Shown: positions 16,120-24,497 of the stretch, piece by piece
How positions within the stretch are numbered: position 1 is the stretch's first letter
Layout: each line of letters starts with the position of its first letter
DNA from: an uncultured Collinsella sp.
GTDB taxonomy: Bacteria > Actinomycetota > Coriobacteriia > Coriobacteriales > Coriobacteriaceae
DNA length: 60,491 bases
Assembly (NCBI GenBank): GCA_902497065.1
Contig: CABVDH010000011.1
Span: forward strand, 1 to 60,491
Reading direction: 5' to 3'
Position numbers and translations under genes: made by a program
Notes under the pieces: model-generated
Databases searched by the model: none
What the model was told of the DNA's origin: nothing
What the model saw: only the letters and a program-made list of their open reading frames with translations

Positions 16120-18625
16120 GGTGATAAAGGTGACGGAACAGAAGATGAGCCCGCAGGCTATCGAGGTGCGTGGCGCACGTGTACACAACCTCAAGGACAT
16201 CGATATCGATATTCCGCTGGGAAAGCTCGTGGGTATTGCCGGCGTATCGGGTTCGGGCAAGAGTTCGCTGGCGCTGGGGGTTCTTTATGCCGAGGGCTCG
16301 CGTCGCTACTTGGAAGCACTCAGCACCTATACTCGTCGTCGCCTAACACAGGCCGAACACGCCCAGGTGGACGAGGTGCTGCACGTGCCGGCGGCGCTCG
16401 CATTGCATCAGCGCCCCAGCGTGCCGGGCGTGCGCTCGACCTTTGGTACCATGACCGAGCTCAACAATAGCCTGCGTCTACTCTTTAGCCGCTGCGCCCA
16501 TCACGTCTGCCCGCATTGCGGGGCGCGTGTGGAGCCGAGCCTTAACGTGGCTGCGGGCCTGTCGCTCACGTGCCCCGCATGCGGCCGCGAGTTCTACGCG
16601 CCGGGTGCCGAGGACCTTGCCTTTAACAGCGGCGGTGCGTGCTCTACCTGCGGCGGCACTGGTGTCATGCGCGAGGTGGACGAGGCGAGCCTGGTGCCCG
16701 ACGAGTCAAAGACCATCAACGAAGGCGCGGTGCTTCCCTGGGGTACGCTCATGTGGGATCTGATGAAGCAGGTAGCCGGCGAGATGGGCGTGCGCACCGA
16801 CGTGCCGTTTAACCAGCTCACGCCTCAAGAGCGCGACATCGTGTTTCATGGTCCGGCGGTTAAGAAGCACATTCTCTACGTCCCCAAAAACGGTGAGGGC
16901 GCCACGCCACTCGACTTTACCTACTACAACGCCGTCTATACCGTCGAGAATGCGCTCGCCAAGGTTAAGGACGATAAGGGGCTTAAGCGTGTAGCTCGCT
17001 TTTTGTGCGAGAGGCCATGCCGTGACTGTGGTGGCACGCGTCTCTCCGAGGCTGCGCGCCAGCCCCAGGTGCGCGGTATCAATCTGGCGCAGGCGGCGGC
17101 CATGACGCTGGGCGAGGCGATTGAGTGGATGCGCGGGGTGCCTGCATCCTTGCCGCCCGAGATGCGGCCCATGGCGACGGATATCTGCGATTCGTTTTTG
17201 AGCGCGGCCCGTCGTCTGGTCGACCTGGGTCTCGATTACCTTTCGCTCGATCGCGCCGGCGCCACGCTCTCCACGGGTGAGCGCCAGCGCGTGCAGCTTG
17301 CTCGCGTGGTGCGCAACCGATCGACGGGCGTGCTTTATGTGCTGGACGAGCCTTCGATCGGCTTGCATCCCGCCAATGTCGACGGCTTGGTGGGCGTGAT
17401 GCGCGATCTGGTGGATGACGGCAACACCGTGGTTGTTGTCGACCACGATACACGTGTGCTGGCGGAAGCCGACTATCTGGTCGAGATGGGCCCCGTTGCC
17501 GGAGCAGGCGGCGGCAATGTGATCGCCGCTGGTACGGTAGACGAGGTCGAGCAATCGCAGAGCAGTCGCATCGCGCCGTTTTTGCGCGCCGAGCCCAAGC
17601 GCTTGTGTCCGCAGGTGACTGACGACGAAATGTTCGACCAGGGCCATATCCGCATGGCGACCGATGCCATCCATACCGTCAAGCCGCTCGAAGTCGATAT
17701 CCCGCGCGGTCGCTTGGTTGCGGTTACGGGTGTTTCGGGTTCGGGCAAGACGACGTTGGTGCTCGAGACGCTCATCCCGGCACTCAAGGCGCAGGCAGCT
17801 GGCGAGCGCCTGCCGGGGCACGTGCGTTGGGTCGATGCCGAGGGTATTGCCCGCGCAAACCTGATTGACGCTACGCCCATCGGCGCCAACGTGCGCTCGA
17901 CGGTAGCGACTTATGCCGACATCCATGATGAGCTGCGCCGCGCCTTTGCCCGTACGCCCGAGGCCAAGGCAGCCGGCTACAAGGCGGGCGCCTTTAGCTA
18001 CAACACCGGCGCCTTGCGCTGCCCTACGTGTGACGGCACGGGCTCGATATCGCTCGACGTGCAGTTTTTGCCCGACGTCGAGATCATCTGCCCAGCATGC
18101 CGTGGTTCGCGTTACGCCGAGGCCGCCTCGCATATCCATCGCGAGGGTAAGGACGGGAGCTTGCTGACGTTGCCGCAGCTCATGGACATGAGTGTGGACG
18201 AGGCTATCGACGCTACGGTGGGGCTCAAGAAAGTTCAGGCGCGCTTGCAGACCTTGCACGACCTGGGCTTGGGTTACCTCACGCTCGGTGAGCCTACGCC
18301 GGCGCTCTCAGGCGGCGAGGCGCAGCGCCTTAAGCTCGCGAGCGAGATGGGCCGCGTGCAGGATGATGCCGTATTCGTATTCGACGAGCCCACGATTGGC
18401 CTGCATCCGCTCGATGTTCAGGTGCTGCTGAGCGTGTTTGACGGCCTCGTTGCCAAGGGCGCCACAGTCGTCGTGATCGAGCACGACCTCGACCTTATCC
18501 GTAACGCCGATTATGTGATCGACATGGGTCCGGGCGGTGGCGACGCCGGCGGGCAAATCGTCTGCGCCGGCACGCCGGGCGACATCGCGGCCTGCCCCGC
18601 AAGCATCACCGGTCGCTACCTATAG
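16112..18625 (+). CDS. Short UvrA paralogue (UvrA-like ABC ATPase)
   Basis: An 837-aa protein with both UvrA ABC modules: GVSGSGKSS near residue 45 and GVSGSGKTT near 544, signatures LSTGERQRVQLA and LSGGEAQRLKLA, Walker B LDEPSIGLHP and FDEPTIGLHP, and zinc modules CPHCG/CPACG/CSTCGG and CPTCDGTG...CPACRG. It is about 100 residues shorter than housekeeping UvrA (around 940-950), missing length in the first half where the UvrB-binding region lies. Short paralogues include DrrC-type resistance proteins. The ATG at 16112 overlaps the AAA gene; an alternative ATG at 16145 leaves MSPQAIEVRGARVHNL. Confidence 0.9.
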   Translation: MSRVIKVTEQKMSPQAIEVRGARVHNLKDIDIDIPLGKLVGIAGVSGSGKSSLALGVLYAEGSRRYLEALSTYTRRRLTQAEHAQVDEVLHVPAALALHQRPSVPGVRSTFGTMTELNNSLRLLFSRCAHHVCPHCGARVEPSLNVAAGLSLTCPACGREFYAPGAEDLAFNSGGACSTCGGTGVMREVDEASLVPDESKTINEGAVLPWGTLMWDLMKQVAGEMGVRTDVPFNQLTPQERDIVFHGPAVKKHILYVPKNGEGATPLDFTYYNAVYTVENALAKVKDDKGLKRVARFLCERPCRDCGGTRLSEAARQPQVRGINLAQAAAMTLGEAIEWMRGVPASLPPEMRPMATDICDSFLSAARRLVDLGLDYLSLDRAGATLSTGERQRVQLARVVRNRSTGVLYVLDEPSIGLHPANVDGLVGVMRDLVDDGNTVVVVDHDTRVLAEADYLVEMGPVAGAGGGNVIAAGTVDEVEQSQSSRIAPFLRAEPKRLCPQVTDDEMFDQGHIRMATDAIHTVKPLEVDIPRGRLVAVTGVSGSGKTTLVLETLIPALKAQAAGERLPGHVRWVDAEGIARANLIDATPIGANVRSTVATYADIHDELRRAFARTPEAKAAGYKAGAFSYNTGALRCPTCDGTGSISLDVQFLPDVEIICPACRGSRYAEAASHIHREGKDGSLLTLPQLMDMSVDEAIDATVGLKKVQARLQTLHDLGLGYLTLGEPTPALSGGEAQRLKLASEMGRVQDDAVFVFDEPTIGLHPLDVQVLLSVFDGLVAKGATVVVIEHDLDLIRNADYVIDMGPGGGDAGGQIVCAGTPGDIAACPASITGRYL

Positions 18626-18628
18626 CCG

Positions 18629-18661
18629 AATGTGATAAAGGGACTGCCTCTTTGTCACATT
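18629..18661. repeat. Palindrome family A, copy 2
   Basis: AATGTGATAAAGGGAC and its inverse CTCTTTGTCACATT, three bases after the UvrA-like stop and five before the convergent AAA gene's stop. Almost the whole gap between these genes is this element. Confidence 0.9.
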
Positions 18662-18666
18662 GATTT

Positions 18667-19728
18667 CTATTTCACGCATTGAGCCGCGAGATAGTCGCGG
18701 AAGAATGGCAATTCAAATGCGACGAGCCCTCGTCCTCGTTCTCCAATGGTGCCGGCATCTATCATGCGGCGTCGGTAGCGGGAGACCTGCTGCGGCGAAC
18801 GCTTAAGGCGCTCGACAAGGTCGGCGGTGGTGGACTCTTCCTCGTCATCGAGCATGGCGATGAGGAATCGCTTGTCCTCTGCAGTGAGTTCCCGATAGGT
18901 TGCCGCGAGGATTCGGTCGTCCATCTCGTCGCGCGCGATTTTGATTCCCAGGTCAAAGTCGCGTGACGAGATTTCCTTCGAATCGCTTGTGAGATCCCAG
19001 GCACGGTAGCCTACGAGTTGCAATAGGAAGGGAAAACCAGAGATCGAGCGAACGGCTCTATCGATTCCCTCGGCATCTGCTAGGCGATCGTTTTCCTGGA
19101 TTGTGCGAATCAAGGCCTCGCGTACGTCATAGTCGGCAATGCGACCCAGATGATATTGTTGGGCGCGACGAAGGAACGAGACCGTCTTATGGTTCAGCAA
19201 CGTCGAGACGTTGTTGGGAAGTCCCGCCATGAGCAGGGCGACGCGTTTTCCATCGGTCACAAAGTGCTGATACGTCGCTGCGAGCTGAATCATCTCGTCG
19301 AGTGTCGGGTCCACCTCGTCAACCGTGACGAGCAGACCAGTGCCCGCCTCGTTGAGCTGGTCGATGATGTCGCTCATGCGATAACGCCAGGTTGAGGCAT
19401 CGTGAACGCGATTGACTTCGAAGTGGTTGGACGAGTCGATGAGATGGGCTGCGGCGCGTTTCGTCCCGAACTCGATTTCCTCAAGCATTCCCGGGAGCGC
19501 GGTCGTCTTTACGGCTATCCAGCCGTGGGATTCCGCCCTTGTCGCGAGCGACGACATGAGAGCGGTTTTACCGGTTCCACGCGCGCCTGAGAAAATCGAG
19601 GTCAATTCTGGGCGCCTGCGCTGGCTCAAGAAGGCACGGTCCAAATCCCGAATAATCTGTTGTCTGCCAGCGAGATGGGCAGGAACCTCGCCAAAACTGG
19701 GGGTAAACGGGTTCTCGAGATATTTCAC
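18667..19728 (-). CDS. AAA+ ATPase with C-terminal winged helix, paralogue 2
   Basis: A 353-aa paralogue of the ATPase at 15001. Walker A SGARGTGKT (47-55), Walker B LLVTVDEVD (Asp137, Glu138), LLMAGLPNNV, VSFLRRAQQ, and a winged-helix end SPQQVSRYRRRMIDAGTIG followed by LVAFELPFFRDYLA. The last part looks like a DNA-binding fold, consistent with ORC/archaeal-ATPase architecture. AAGGAGAG precedes the ATG. It converges on the UvrA-like gene. Three 10-bp iterons precede it. Function unknown; paired arrangement around UvrA-like suggests a shared task. Confidence 0.8.
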   Translation of the reverse strand: MKYLENPFTPSFGEVPAHLAGRQQIIRDLDRAFLSQRRRPELTSIFSGARGTGKTALMSSLATRAESHGWIAVKTTALPGMLEEIEFGTKRAAAHLIDSSNHFEVNRVHDASTWRYRMSDIIDQLNEAGTGLLVTVDEVDPTLDEMIQLAATYQHFVTDGKRVALLMAGLPNNVSTLLNHKTVSFLRRAQQYHLGRIADYDVREALIRTIQENDRLADAEGIDRAVRSISGFPFLLQLVGYRAWDLTSDSKEISSRDFDLGIKIARDEMDDRILAATYRELTAEDKRFLIAMLDDEEESTTADLVERLKRSPQQVSRYRRRMIDAGTIGERGRGLVAFELPFFRDYLAAQCVK

Positions 19729-19749
19729 AAGGCTCTCCTTTCACACCGC

Positions 19750-19779
19750 CATTTAACTTCATTTTACTTTAGTTAATTC
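19750..19779 (-). promoter_or_regulatory. Tandem 10-bp iterons upstream of AAA ATPase 2
   Basis: Read on the minus strand: AAGTAAAATG then AAGTTAAATG (one mismatch), preceded by a degenerate third 10-mer GAATTAACTA (6 of 10). The array ends 21 bp before the ATG. Geometry matches the iterons of paralogue 1 but the sequence does not. Confidence 0.6.
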
Positions 19780-19845
19780 TGATTAAAAGTGAGGGCTCTT
19801 TATCTAGAGCATCGATTAGGCGTGTGTGCCATCGGTGTGGCGCTT

Positions 19846-19880
19846 GAATGTGACAAAGGGACAGTTCCTTTGTCACATTC
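19846..19880. repeat. Palindrome family A, copy 3
   Basis: GAATGTGACAAAGG and its perfect inverse CCTTTGTCACATTC around GACAGTT. It supplies the last sense codon (ATG) and stop (TGA) of trmL on the minus strand. Confidence 0.92.
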
Positions 19881-20472
19881 CCGGAAAGCCTGTTTGGCGC
19901 AGGGCTTCGTAGAGGACGATGGCGGCACTGTTGGAAAGGTTGAGAGCGCTGATGCGGTAGTCGTCCGGGTTGACGAAGTTGCCGCAGATATCCTGTTGAA
20001 GGATGGCCTCGTGGCTGTCCTCGGTATGCCCCAGCGATTCCTCGTGAGCTTCCCAAGCCTCGGCGTTATCGAGTGAGTCGCAATCGCGCAGCATGGGGAT
20101 GCGCTCGCAACGCTCGGGCGCCGCGGCAAGCAGTGGCTCGGGAATGCCCGAGCTCTCGCTGCCAAAGACCAAAAAGTCGCCGTCGCGGTAGGTGCTTTGC
20201 GCATAGGTACGGCGCGCCTTTTTGGTCAGCAAGTGCAGGCGCTCGTCGGCGGGGGAGAGGTCGTTGCGCGCAAGGAAATCCTCCCAGCCGGCATAGGTGG
20301 TCACGTCCAAGTTTTGCCAGTAGCCCAGGCCGGCGCGACGTACTGTCTTGTCGTCGAGCGAAAAGCCCAGTGGCTCCACCAGATGTAGGCGGGCGCCGGT
20401 GACCACGCAGGTGCGACCGATATTGCCCGTATTGGCCGGAATCTCGGGCGCATACAGCACGATGTTGAACAT
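19873..20472 (-). CDS. trmL: tRNA (cytidine(34)-2'-O)-methyltransferase TrmL
   Basis: A SPOUT-class methyltransferase that 2'-O-methylates the wobble base of tRNA-Leu. The 199-aa product starts MFNIVLYAPEIPANTGNIGRT, the TrmL hallmark, and has the knot motifs VFGSESSGIPE and IPM...ALNLSNSAAIVLYEALRQ. The frame is open to 20685, but the ATG at 20472 with AAGGAG upstream gives the family length and N-terminus. The protein ends FPGM, with the final codon and stop lying in palindrome family A. A small insertion-like acidic stretch (AEAWEAHEESLGHTEDSHE) lies before the last motif. Confidence 0.93.
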   Translation of the reverse strand: MFNIVLYAPEIPANTGNIGRTCVVTGARLHLVEPLGFSLDDKTVRRAGLGYWQNLDVTTYAGWEDFLARNDLSPADERLHLLTKKARRTYAQSTYRDGDFLVFGSESSGIPEPLLAAAPERCERIPMLRDCDSLDNAEAWEAHEESLGHTEDSHEAILQQDICGNFVNPDDYRISALNLSNSAAIVLYEALRQTGFPGM

Positions 20473-20493
20473 GAATCTCCTTGGCTCAGAACG

Positions 20494-20527
20494 AAAAACC
20501 ACCACGAAGGGCACCTTCGTGGTGGTT
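20494..20527 (-). terminator. Terminator of the CobW-like gene
   Basis: On the minus strand AAACCACCACGAAGG and CCTTCGTGGTGGTTT form a perfect 15-bp stem with a 3-nt loop, ending TTTTTCG. It lies between the CobW-like gene and trmL, separating their transcripts. Confidence 0.92.
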
Positions 20528-20567
20528 TGGCGGTTGCGTAGGCGGAAAAATGCCCGCTTGGATAAAC

Positions 20568-21698
20568 CTAGGCGCGGTGCCAGTCGGTCAGGCAGGCATC
20601 GAGGGAGGCGATGAGCGCATCCTTGTCCATGTGACGGCCGATGATGCACAGGCTCGTCATGCGGTCGCCCGTCTCGTCGTCCCAAATATGCATGATCTCG
20701 GGGTTCTCGTCGATGATCTTCTGCTTCTCGCCCTCGGGCGCAGAGTCGACAAACAGGCCGTTTTCCATCAAGCGCATCTGGTGGCCGGCCTGCTCAAACA
20801 TGTAGCACATGTCCGGATCGCCGGTCTGCCACAGCGGACCCTTGACGCGGATGACCTCATCGGGCCACTCCTGCTCAACAAAATCGGTGAACTTTTGCAG
20901 GTCAAACGGCTTGCGACGCGAGTACACAAAGGTCTCGATGTCGTACTCGAGCACCTCGGGGTCGTCGTGCTCCTCGGGATGCTCCATGGCCTCGATCCAG
21001 GCGGCGGAGTTGTAGGCGCGCATAAAGTCGAAGCGGCCGGTGTCGAGCAGCTCCTCCATGGGAACCTCGCCGTTTTGAGCCTCGACAATCACGGCATCCT
21101 TCTGCAGGCTGCGCACGATGGCCTTGAGCTCGGCGATCTGCTCGGGGCTCACGGTATCGGTCTTGTTGAGGATCAGTGTGGAGCAGAACTCAATCTGCTG
21201 GATGAGTAGGCTCTCGATGTCGTCCTCGTCGATATCCTCGGCCAGCAGGTCGCGGCCGCCGTTGAACTCGTCGTACATGCGGGCGCAATCGACTACGGCC
21301 ACGATGTTGTCGAGTGCGAGCTTGGGCTCGCCGCCCACCTTGGCCTCGTCGCAGAAGCTCGAGATGGTGTAGGCGATGGGGATGGGCTCGCAAATGCCCG
21401 AGGCCTCGATGATGATGTAATCGAAGTCACCCGAATCGGCGATGCCCTGCAGCTGGTTGGCAAGGTCGTCCGAAAGCGTGCAGCAGATGCAGCCGTTGGT
21501 GAGCGGGATGAGGTCGTCGGTCTCGGAAAGGCCGCCGTCGGCGATGAGGCTGGCGTCGACGTTGATCTCGCCGATGTCGTTGACGATTACGGCGGCGCGG
21601 ATACCGCCATCGTTAGCGAGGATGTGGTTGAGCAACGTGGTCTTGCCGGCACCGAGGTAGCCGGTAAGCATGATGATCTTCACGGGTTTGTTGGGCAT
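20568..21698 (-). CDS. CobW/COG0523 family G3E GTPase (metallochaperone type)
   Basis: A 376-aa G3E GTPase: Walker A GYLGAGKTT (13-21), the metal-binding GCICC motif at 69-73, Walker B region DYIIIEASGICEP and NKTD base recognition. COG0523 proteins deliver zinc or cobalt to target enzymes or support low-metal growth. An upstream ATG at 21719 exists, but AAAGGAGG lies between it and the ATG at 21698, so 21698 is chosen. No clear Zur box was seen upstream, so the metal is unassigned. Confidence 0.9.
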   Translation of the reverse strand: MPNKPVKIIMLTGYLGAGKTTLLNHILANDGGIRAAVIVNDIGEINVDASLIADGGLSETDDLIPLTNGCICCTLSDDLANQLQGIADSGDFDYIIIEASGICEPIPIAYTISSFCDEAKVGGEPKLALDNIVAVVDCARMYDEFNGGRDLLAEDIDEDDIESLLIQQIEFCSTLILNKTDTVSPEQIAELKAIVRSLQKDAVIVEAQNGEVPMEELLDTGRFDFMRAYNSAAWIEAMEHPEEHDDPEVLEYDIETFVYSRRKPFDLQKFTDFVEQEWPDEVIRVKGPLWQTGDPDMCYMFEQAGHQMRLMENGLFVDSAPEGEKQKIIDENPEIMHIWDDETGDRMTSLCIIGRHMDKDALIASLDACLTDWHRA

Positions 21699-21784
21699 GT
21701 GCCCTCCTTTGTTAGACATGGCTTACAGTTGAATCATATGCCAAACGCCTGCTCTTATACCCACGCGCTGGCAAATAACACAGG

Positions 21785-22126
21785 CTACTCCCAGGCTCCC
21801 CATACATCGGGGCAATAACCGACGGTGGCCTTTTTGCCGTTGCGCACGATGGGCTCGGCTAGAACCTGCTGGTTCTCGAGCAGCTTGTCGAAACGCTGGC
21901 TGGGGGTGAGGTGCTGGATGAGCGCGAGTGTCTCCTCGTCCTTGGCCTTGGGATTGAGCAGCTTGTCGATGCCGCCGACCGCCTGCATCACGCTCGTGAG
22001 CTCGCCCTTGCTCATCTCCTTTTCCTTAAGGTCAATAAACTGCACCTTAATGCGGCGCTCCTTAAAATAACGCTGCGCCTTCTTGGTATCGAAGGACTTT
22101 TTGGTGCCGAAGATTTGCACGTTCAT
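21785..22126 (-). CDS. ArsC/Spx/YffB-like protein without the N-terminal active Cys
   Basis: A 113-aa thioredoxin-fold protein of the ArsC family: NVQIFGTKKSFDTKKAQRYF at the start, IDLKEKEMSKGEL, and the closing LLENQQVLAEPIVRNGKKATVGY, the usual Arg/Pro loop. The CX2-4 redox Cys expected near residue 10 is replaced (GTKKSFDTKK), so arsenate reduction is unlikely; it resembles YffB- or Spx-like members. The frame is open to 22534, but the ATG at 22126 gives the right length. No good ribosome-binding site is visible; it lies 16 bp after the flavoprotein gene. Confidence 0.8.
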   Translation of the reverse strand: MNVQIFGTKKSFDTKKAQRYFKERRIKVQFIDLKEKEMSKGELTSVMQAVGGIDKLLNPKAKDEETLALIQHLTPSQRFDKLLENQQVLAEPIVRNGKKATVGYCPDVWGAWE

Positions 22127-22142
22127 AGTATGTTCCGCCGTT

Positions 22143-22766
22143 CTAGCGAATGAAGTTGGTCGTTGCGCGATCGGCTTCGGGTGCGTTGATGCCGGCGGCC
22201 TGTCCTGCCTCGATGCAACGCAGGAGCCAGGCCATGTTTTTGCCGATGTTTCGCATGGTGGCAAGGCCCTCGGCGTCCCCATCGGCGTCGCCGGGCACGC
22301 GGCCAAACACGTTGTTCCAGTAGGTGGAAGCGACCACGGGCATTTGCTTAATGGTGAAGTACTTGTTGAGCACATCGAAGGTGGTCGACGTGCCGCCGCG
22401 ACGGGCGACGGCGACTGCGGCGCCGGGTTTGTGCTCAAAGGCATGCCCGCCTGCATAGAAGGCGCGATCGAGGGCCGAAAGGATGCGGCCGCTGGGGTGC
22501 GCGTAGTAGACGGGCGAGCCAAAGACAAAGCCATCTGCCTGCTCGGCGGCAGCGATGAGCTCGTTCACCACGTCGTCGTCAAAGGTGCAGCGTCCGCCAA
22601 GCTTGCCGCACTGACCACAGCCAATGCAGTCGCGAATGGGCTTGGCGCCCAGCTGGAACACCTCGGTATCGATACCCTCGGCATGCAATTGCTCGGCGAC
22701 TTCGGCAAGCGCGCGAGCGGTGTTGCCGTTTGCCTTGGGGCTACCGTTGACTAAAAGAACCTTCAT
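22143..22766 (-). CDS. Flavodoxin-fold NAD(P)H reductase / iron-sulfur flavoprotein type
   Basis: A 207-aa FMN-binding protein with the phosphate loop VNGSPKANGNT at the N-terminus and FGSPVYYAHPSGRI later. Between them CIGCGQCGKLGGRC (C-x2-C-x2-C-x6-C) matches the compact cluster motif of iron-sulfur flavoproteins, so an Fe-S cluster next to FMN is likely. Role: electron transfer or quinone/nitro reduction; partner unknown. GTG at 22769 directly precedes the ATG and may be the true start; AGAGGGAG is upstream. Downstream by 16 bp is the ArsC-like gene. Confidence 0.88.
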   Translation of the reverse strand: MKVLLVNGSPKANGNTARALAEVAEQLHAEGIDTEVFQLGAKPIRDCIGCGQCGKLGGRCTFDDDVVNELIAAAEQADGFVFGSPVYYAHPSGRILSALDRAFYAGGHAFEHKPGAAVAVARRGGTSTTFDVLNKYFTIKQMPVVASTYWNNVFGRVPGDADGDAEGLATMRNIGKNMAWLLRCIEAGQAAGINAPEADRATTNFIR

Positions 22767-22840
22767 CACAAACTCCCTCTGCTGTCGATGACTTCTGCAG
22801 AGGATTATCGCACGATGGGGGAGGCGGCGCGGGCGCGGCG

Positions 22841-24370
22841 TTAATCCAGTTTGGTACCTGGCACCTGCACGGCTTTCCCGAGCAACGCTTTGAGCTCGTT
22901 CAGAATGGAAACGGGCTGACGGTCGACGCCGTCCAGATGGAGCGTGGCCACGCGAATGGGCGGCTGATATTCAAGCGAGCCGATGAGCACGGGAGAACCC
23001 AGGAACCGTTCGATGTCGCTTGCGATCTCGTCGATCGCCTCGGGGCCGAGCTCGTCGAAGAGTGCCACGAACGTTGGTCCCGTCGAGCGGAACAGGCGGC
23101 CCTTGCCGCGCGAACAATCCATGAGGCAGGCGGCGCTTTCGGCGAGCACGCGGTCGCCTGCATCGAATCCAAAGCGGGCATTGACCTCGGCGATATCGTC
23201 GACCTTAATGGCAATAAAGCCTGCCTCGTGCGGCACGTGGCGCATCTCTCCAATAGCGTTGACCAGTGCGTGGACATCGCCCAGGCCCGTTACCGAGTCG
23301 GTCGTATCCGCTAGGCTTCGGTTGACGATAATGCCCACATACATGCTGGGCTCGGTATCGGTGCCGTCCAAGCGGTAGCCCGTGCAGTCGCAAAGCACGT
23401 ATTTTCCGGTGGCATCCATTACGCGATACTGCATATAGTGGAAGTGCCATGTGCCGTTTATCACCATGTCGAGCTCGGCACGTACGTTGTCGCGGTCCTC
23501 GGGATGAACGCGGGCGAGCCACATGTCGAGTGAGTTAAAAGGGTGCTGGGAGGGCAGGTCAAAATCGCGCACGGCGTTAACCGACCATTGCGATTCTCCC
23601 GTATCGAGATTGAGGATAAACGGATAGCGCGTCTCGGAGCTCATGGAGATCGCTTGGAACACCCGGTCGTTGCAGGGAAGCTGATCGACGATTGGGCGTT
23701 GCGGCGCGTCATCGTCTTTCGGTTGCTGCACACGATGCATAAGCTTATAGCGATACATCTTGCGATCGGCATCCATCGTCATCTGGCGACGCGTGTCGCC
23801 AGCAAGTGGATCGACGCGCGAGCAGCCAAAGCTAAAGCTGCCGATCATGGGCGCCTTGCCACCTGAGCTCGCCTCGATCAGCCTGGTACGTACCTGCTCC
23901 AAGCGCTGCTCGAGTTCAATCTCGTTTGCGGAGAGCGAGATGAGCACAAACTCGTCTCCACCGATACGGAACAGCATCTCATCGTGCTCCATGGTTTCGG
24001 AGAGCGTGCGGCAGATGCTCAGAATATAGCGATTGCCTTCGGCGTGGCCAAACCTATCGTTGCAATGCTTGAGATGGTCGATGTCAATATAGGCGCAGGT
24101 GAAGGGGTCGCCTTTGCGCCAGAGTTGCTCGACGTGACGGTCGAATCCGTTGCGGTTGCCCAAGTTGGTGAGCGGATCGATATAGGCGTTGCGCTCAAGC
24201 AGCTGGCGCTCTTGTTGCAGGATGGCATGCGTCTTTTGCAGTTGCTCACCAACGGCGCGTAGCTCAGCAGGCAGCGCGGCAACATCGAGTTCGGCGGTCG
24301 AGACGCCGTTCGCAAGTCGCTGAAGATAGGCAATAATCGATTGCTCGCCCAGGCGATATGACTCGTTCAT
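22841..24370 (-). CDS. GGDEF-PAS-degenerate GGDEF protein (diguanylate cyclase)
   Basis: A 509-aa soluble protein. An N-terminal coiled region (residues 1-60) leads to a GGDEF domain with DPLTNLGNRNGF and an intact RIGGDEF (135-141), so cyclic-di-GMP synthesis is plausible. A PAS-like domain follows (about 230-350, HPEDRDNVRAELD, YRVMDATGKYVLCDC), then a second GGDEF-like domain with the signature eroded to TGPTFVAL. No RxxD inhibitory site precedes the active motif. The ATG at 24370 is chosen for its AAGGAGG. No membrane segment. Its domain order repeats in the neighbour at 24498. Confidence 0.88.
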   Translation of the reverse strand: MNESYRLGEQSIIAYLQRLANGVSTAELDVAALPAELRAVGEQLQKTHAILQQERQLLERNAYIDPLTNLGNRNGFDRHVEQLWRKGDPFTCAYIDIDHLKHCNDRFGHAEGNRYILSICRTLSETMEHDEMLFRIGGDEFVLISLSANEIELEQRLEQVRTRLIEASSGGKAPMIGSFSFGCSRVDPLAGDTRRQMTMDADRKMYRYKLMHRVQQPKDDDAPQRPIVDQLPCNDRVFQAISMSSETRYPFILNLDTGESQWSVNAVRDFDLPSQHPFNSLDMWLARVHPEDRDNVRAELDMVINGTWHFHYMQYRVMDATGKYVLCDCTGYRLDGTDTEPSMYVGIIVNRSLADTTDSVTGLGDVHALVNAIGEMRHVPHEAGFIAIKVDDIAEVNARFGFDAGDRVLAESAACLMDCSRGKGRLFRSTGPTFVALFDELGPEAIDEIASDIERFLGSPVLIGSLEYQPPIRVATLHLDGVDRQPVSILNELKALLGKAVQVPGTKLD

Positions 24371-24408
24371 GATGGATAACCTCCTTGGGCGGAACAACGG
24401 TTTGTATC

Positions 24409-24439
24409 ATATCCCCAATTCGGTTTGAATTGGGGATAT
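24409..24439. terminator. Perfect 12-bp hairpin between the two GGDEF genes
   Basis: ATATCCCCAATT and its inverse around a 7-nt loop. No U-run follows, so it could be a weak terminator, a processing site or an operator. The core ATCCCCA...TGGGGAT recurs in the palindrome at 40344-40367. Confidence 0.5.
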
Positions 24440-24497
24440 AAGTTAGCTAATGGAGACAAATGCCCCCTTCGACGGTGGCGTTTTGCGCGCGAGCGTA

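Noticed and set aside
16706..18259. 517-codon open frame antisense to the UvrA-like gene
   Set aside because: Shadow frame of a clear UvrA coding sequence.
21699..21784. Zur box upstream of the CobW-like gene
   Set aside because: Only an imperfect TTGAATCATATG stretch is visible; no convincing dyad.
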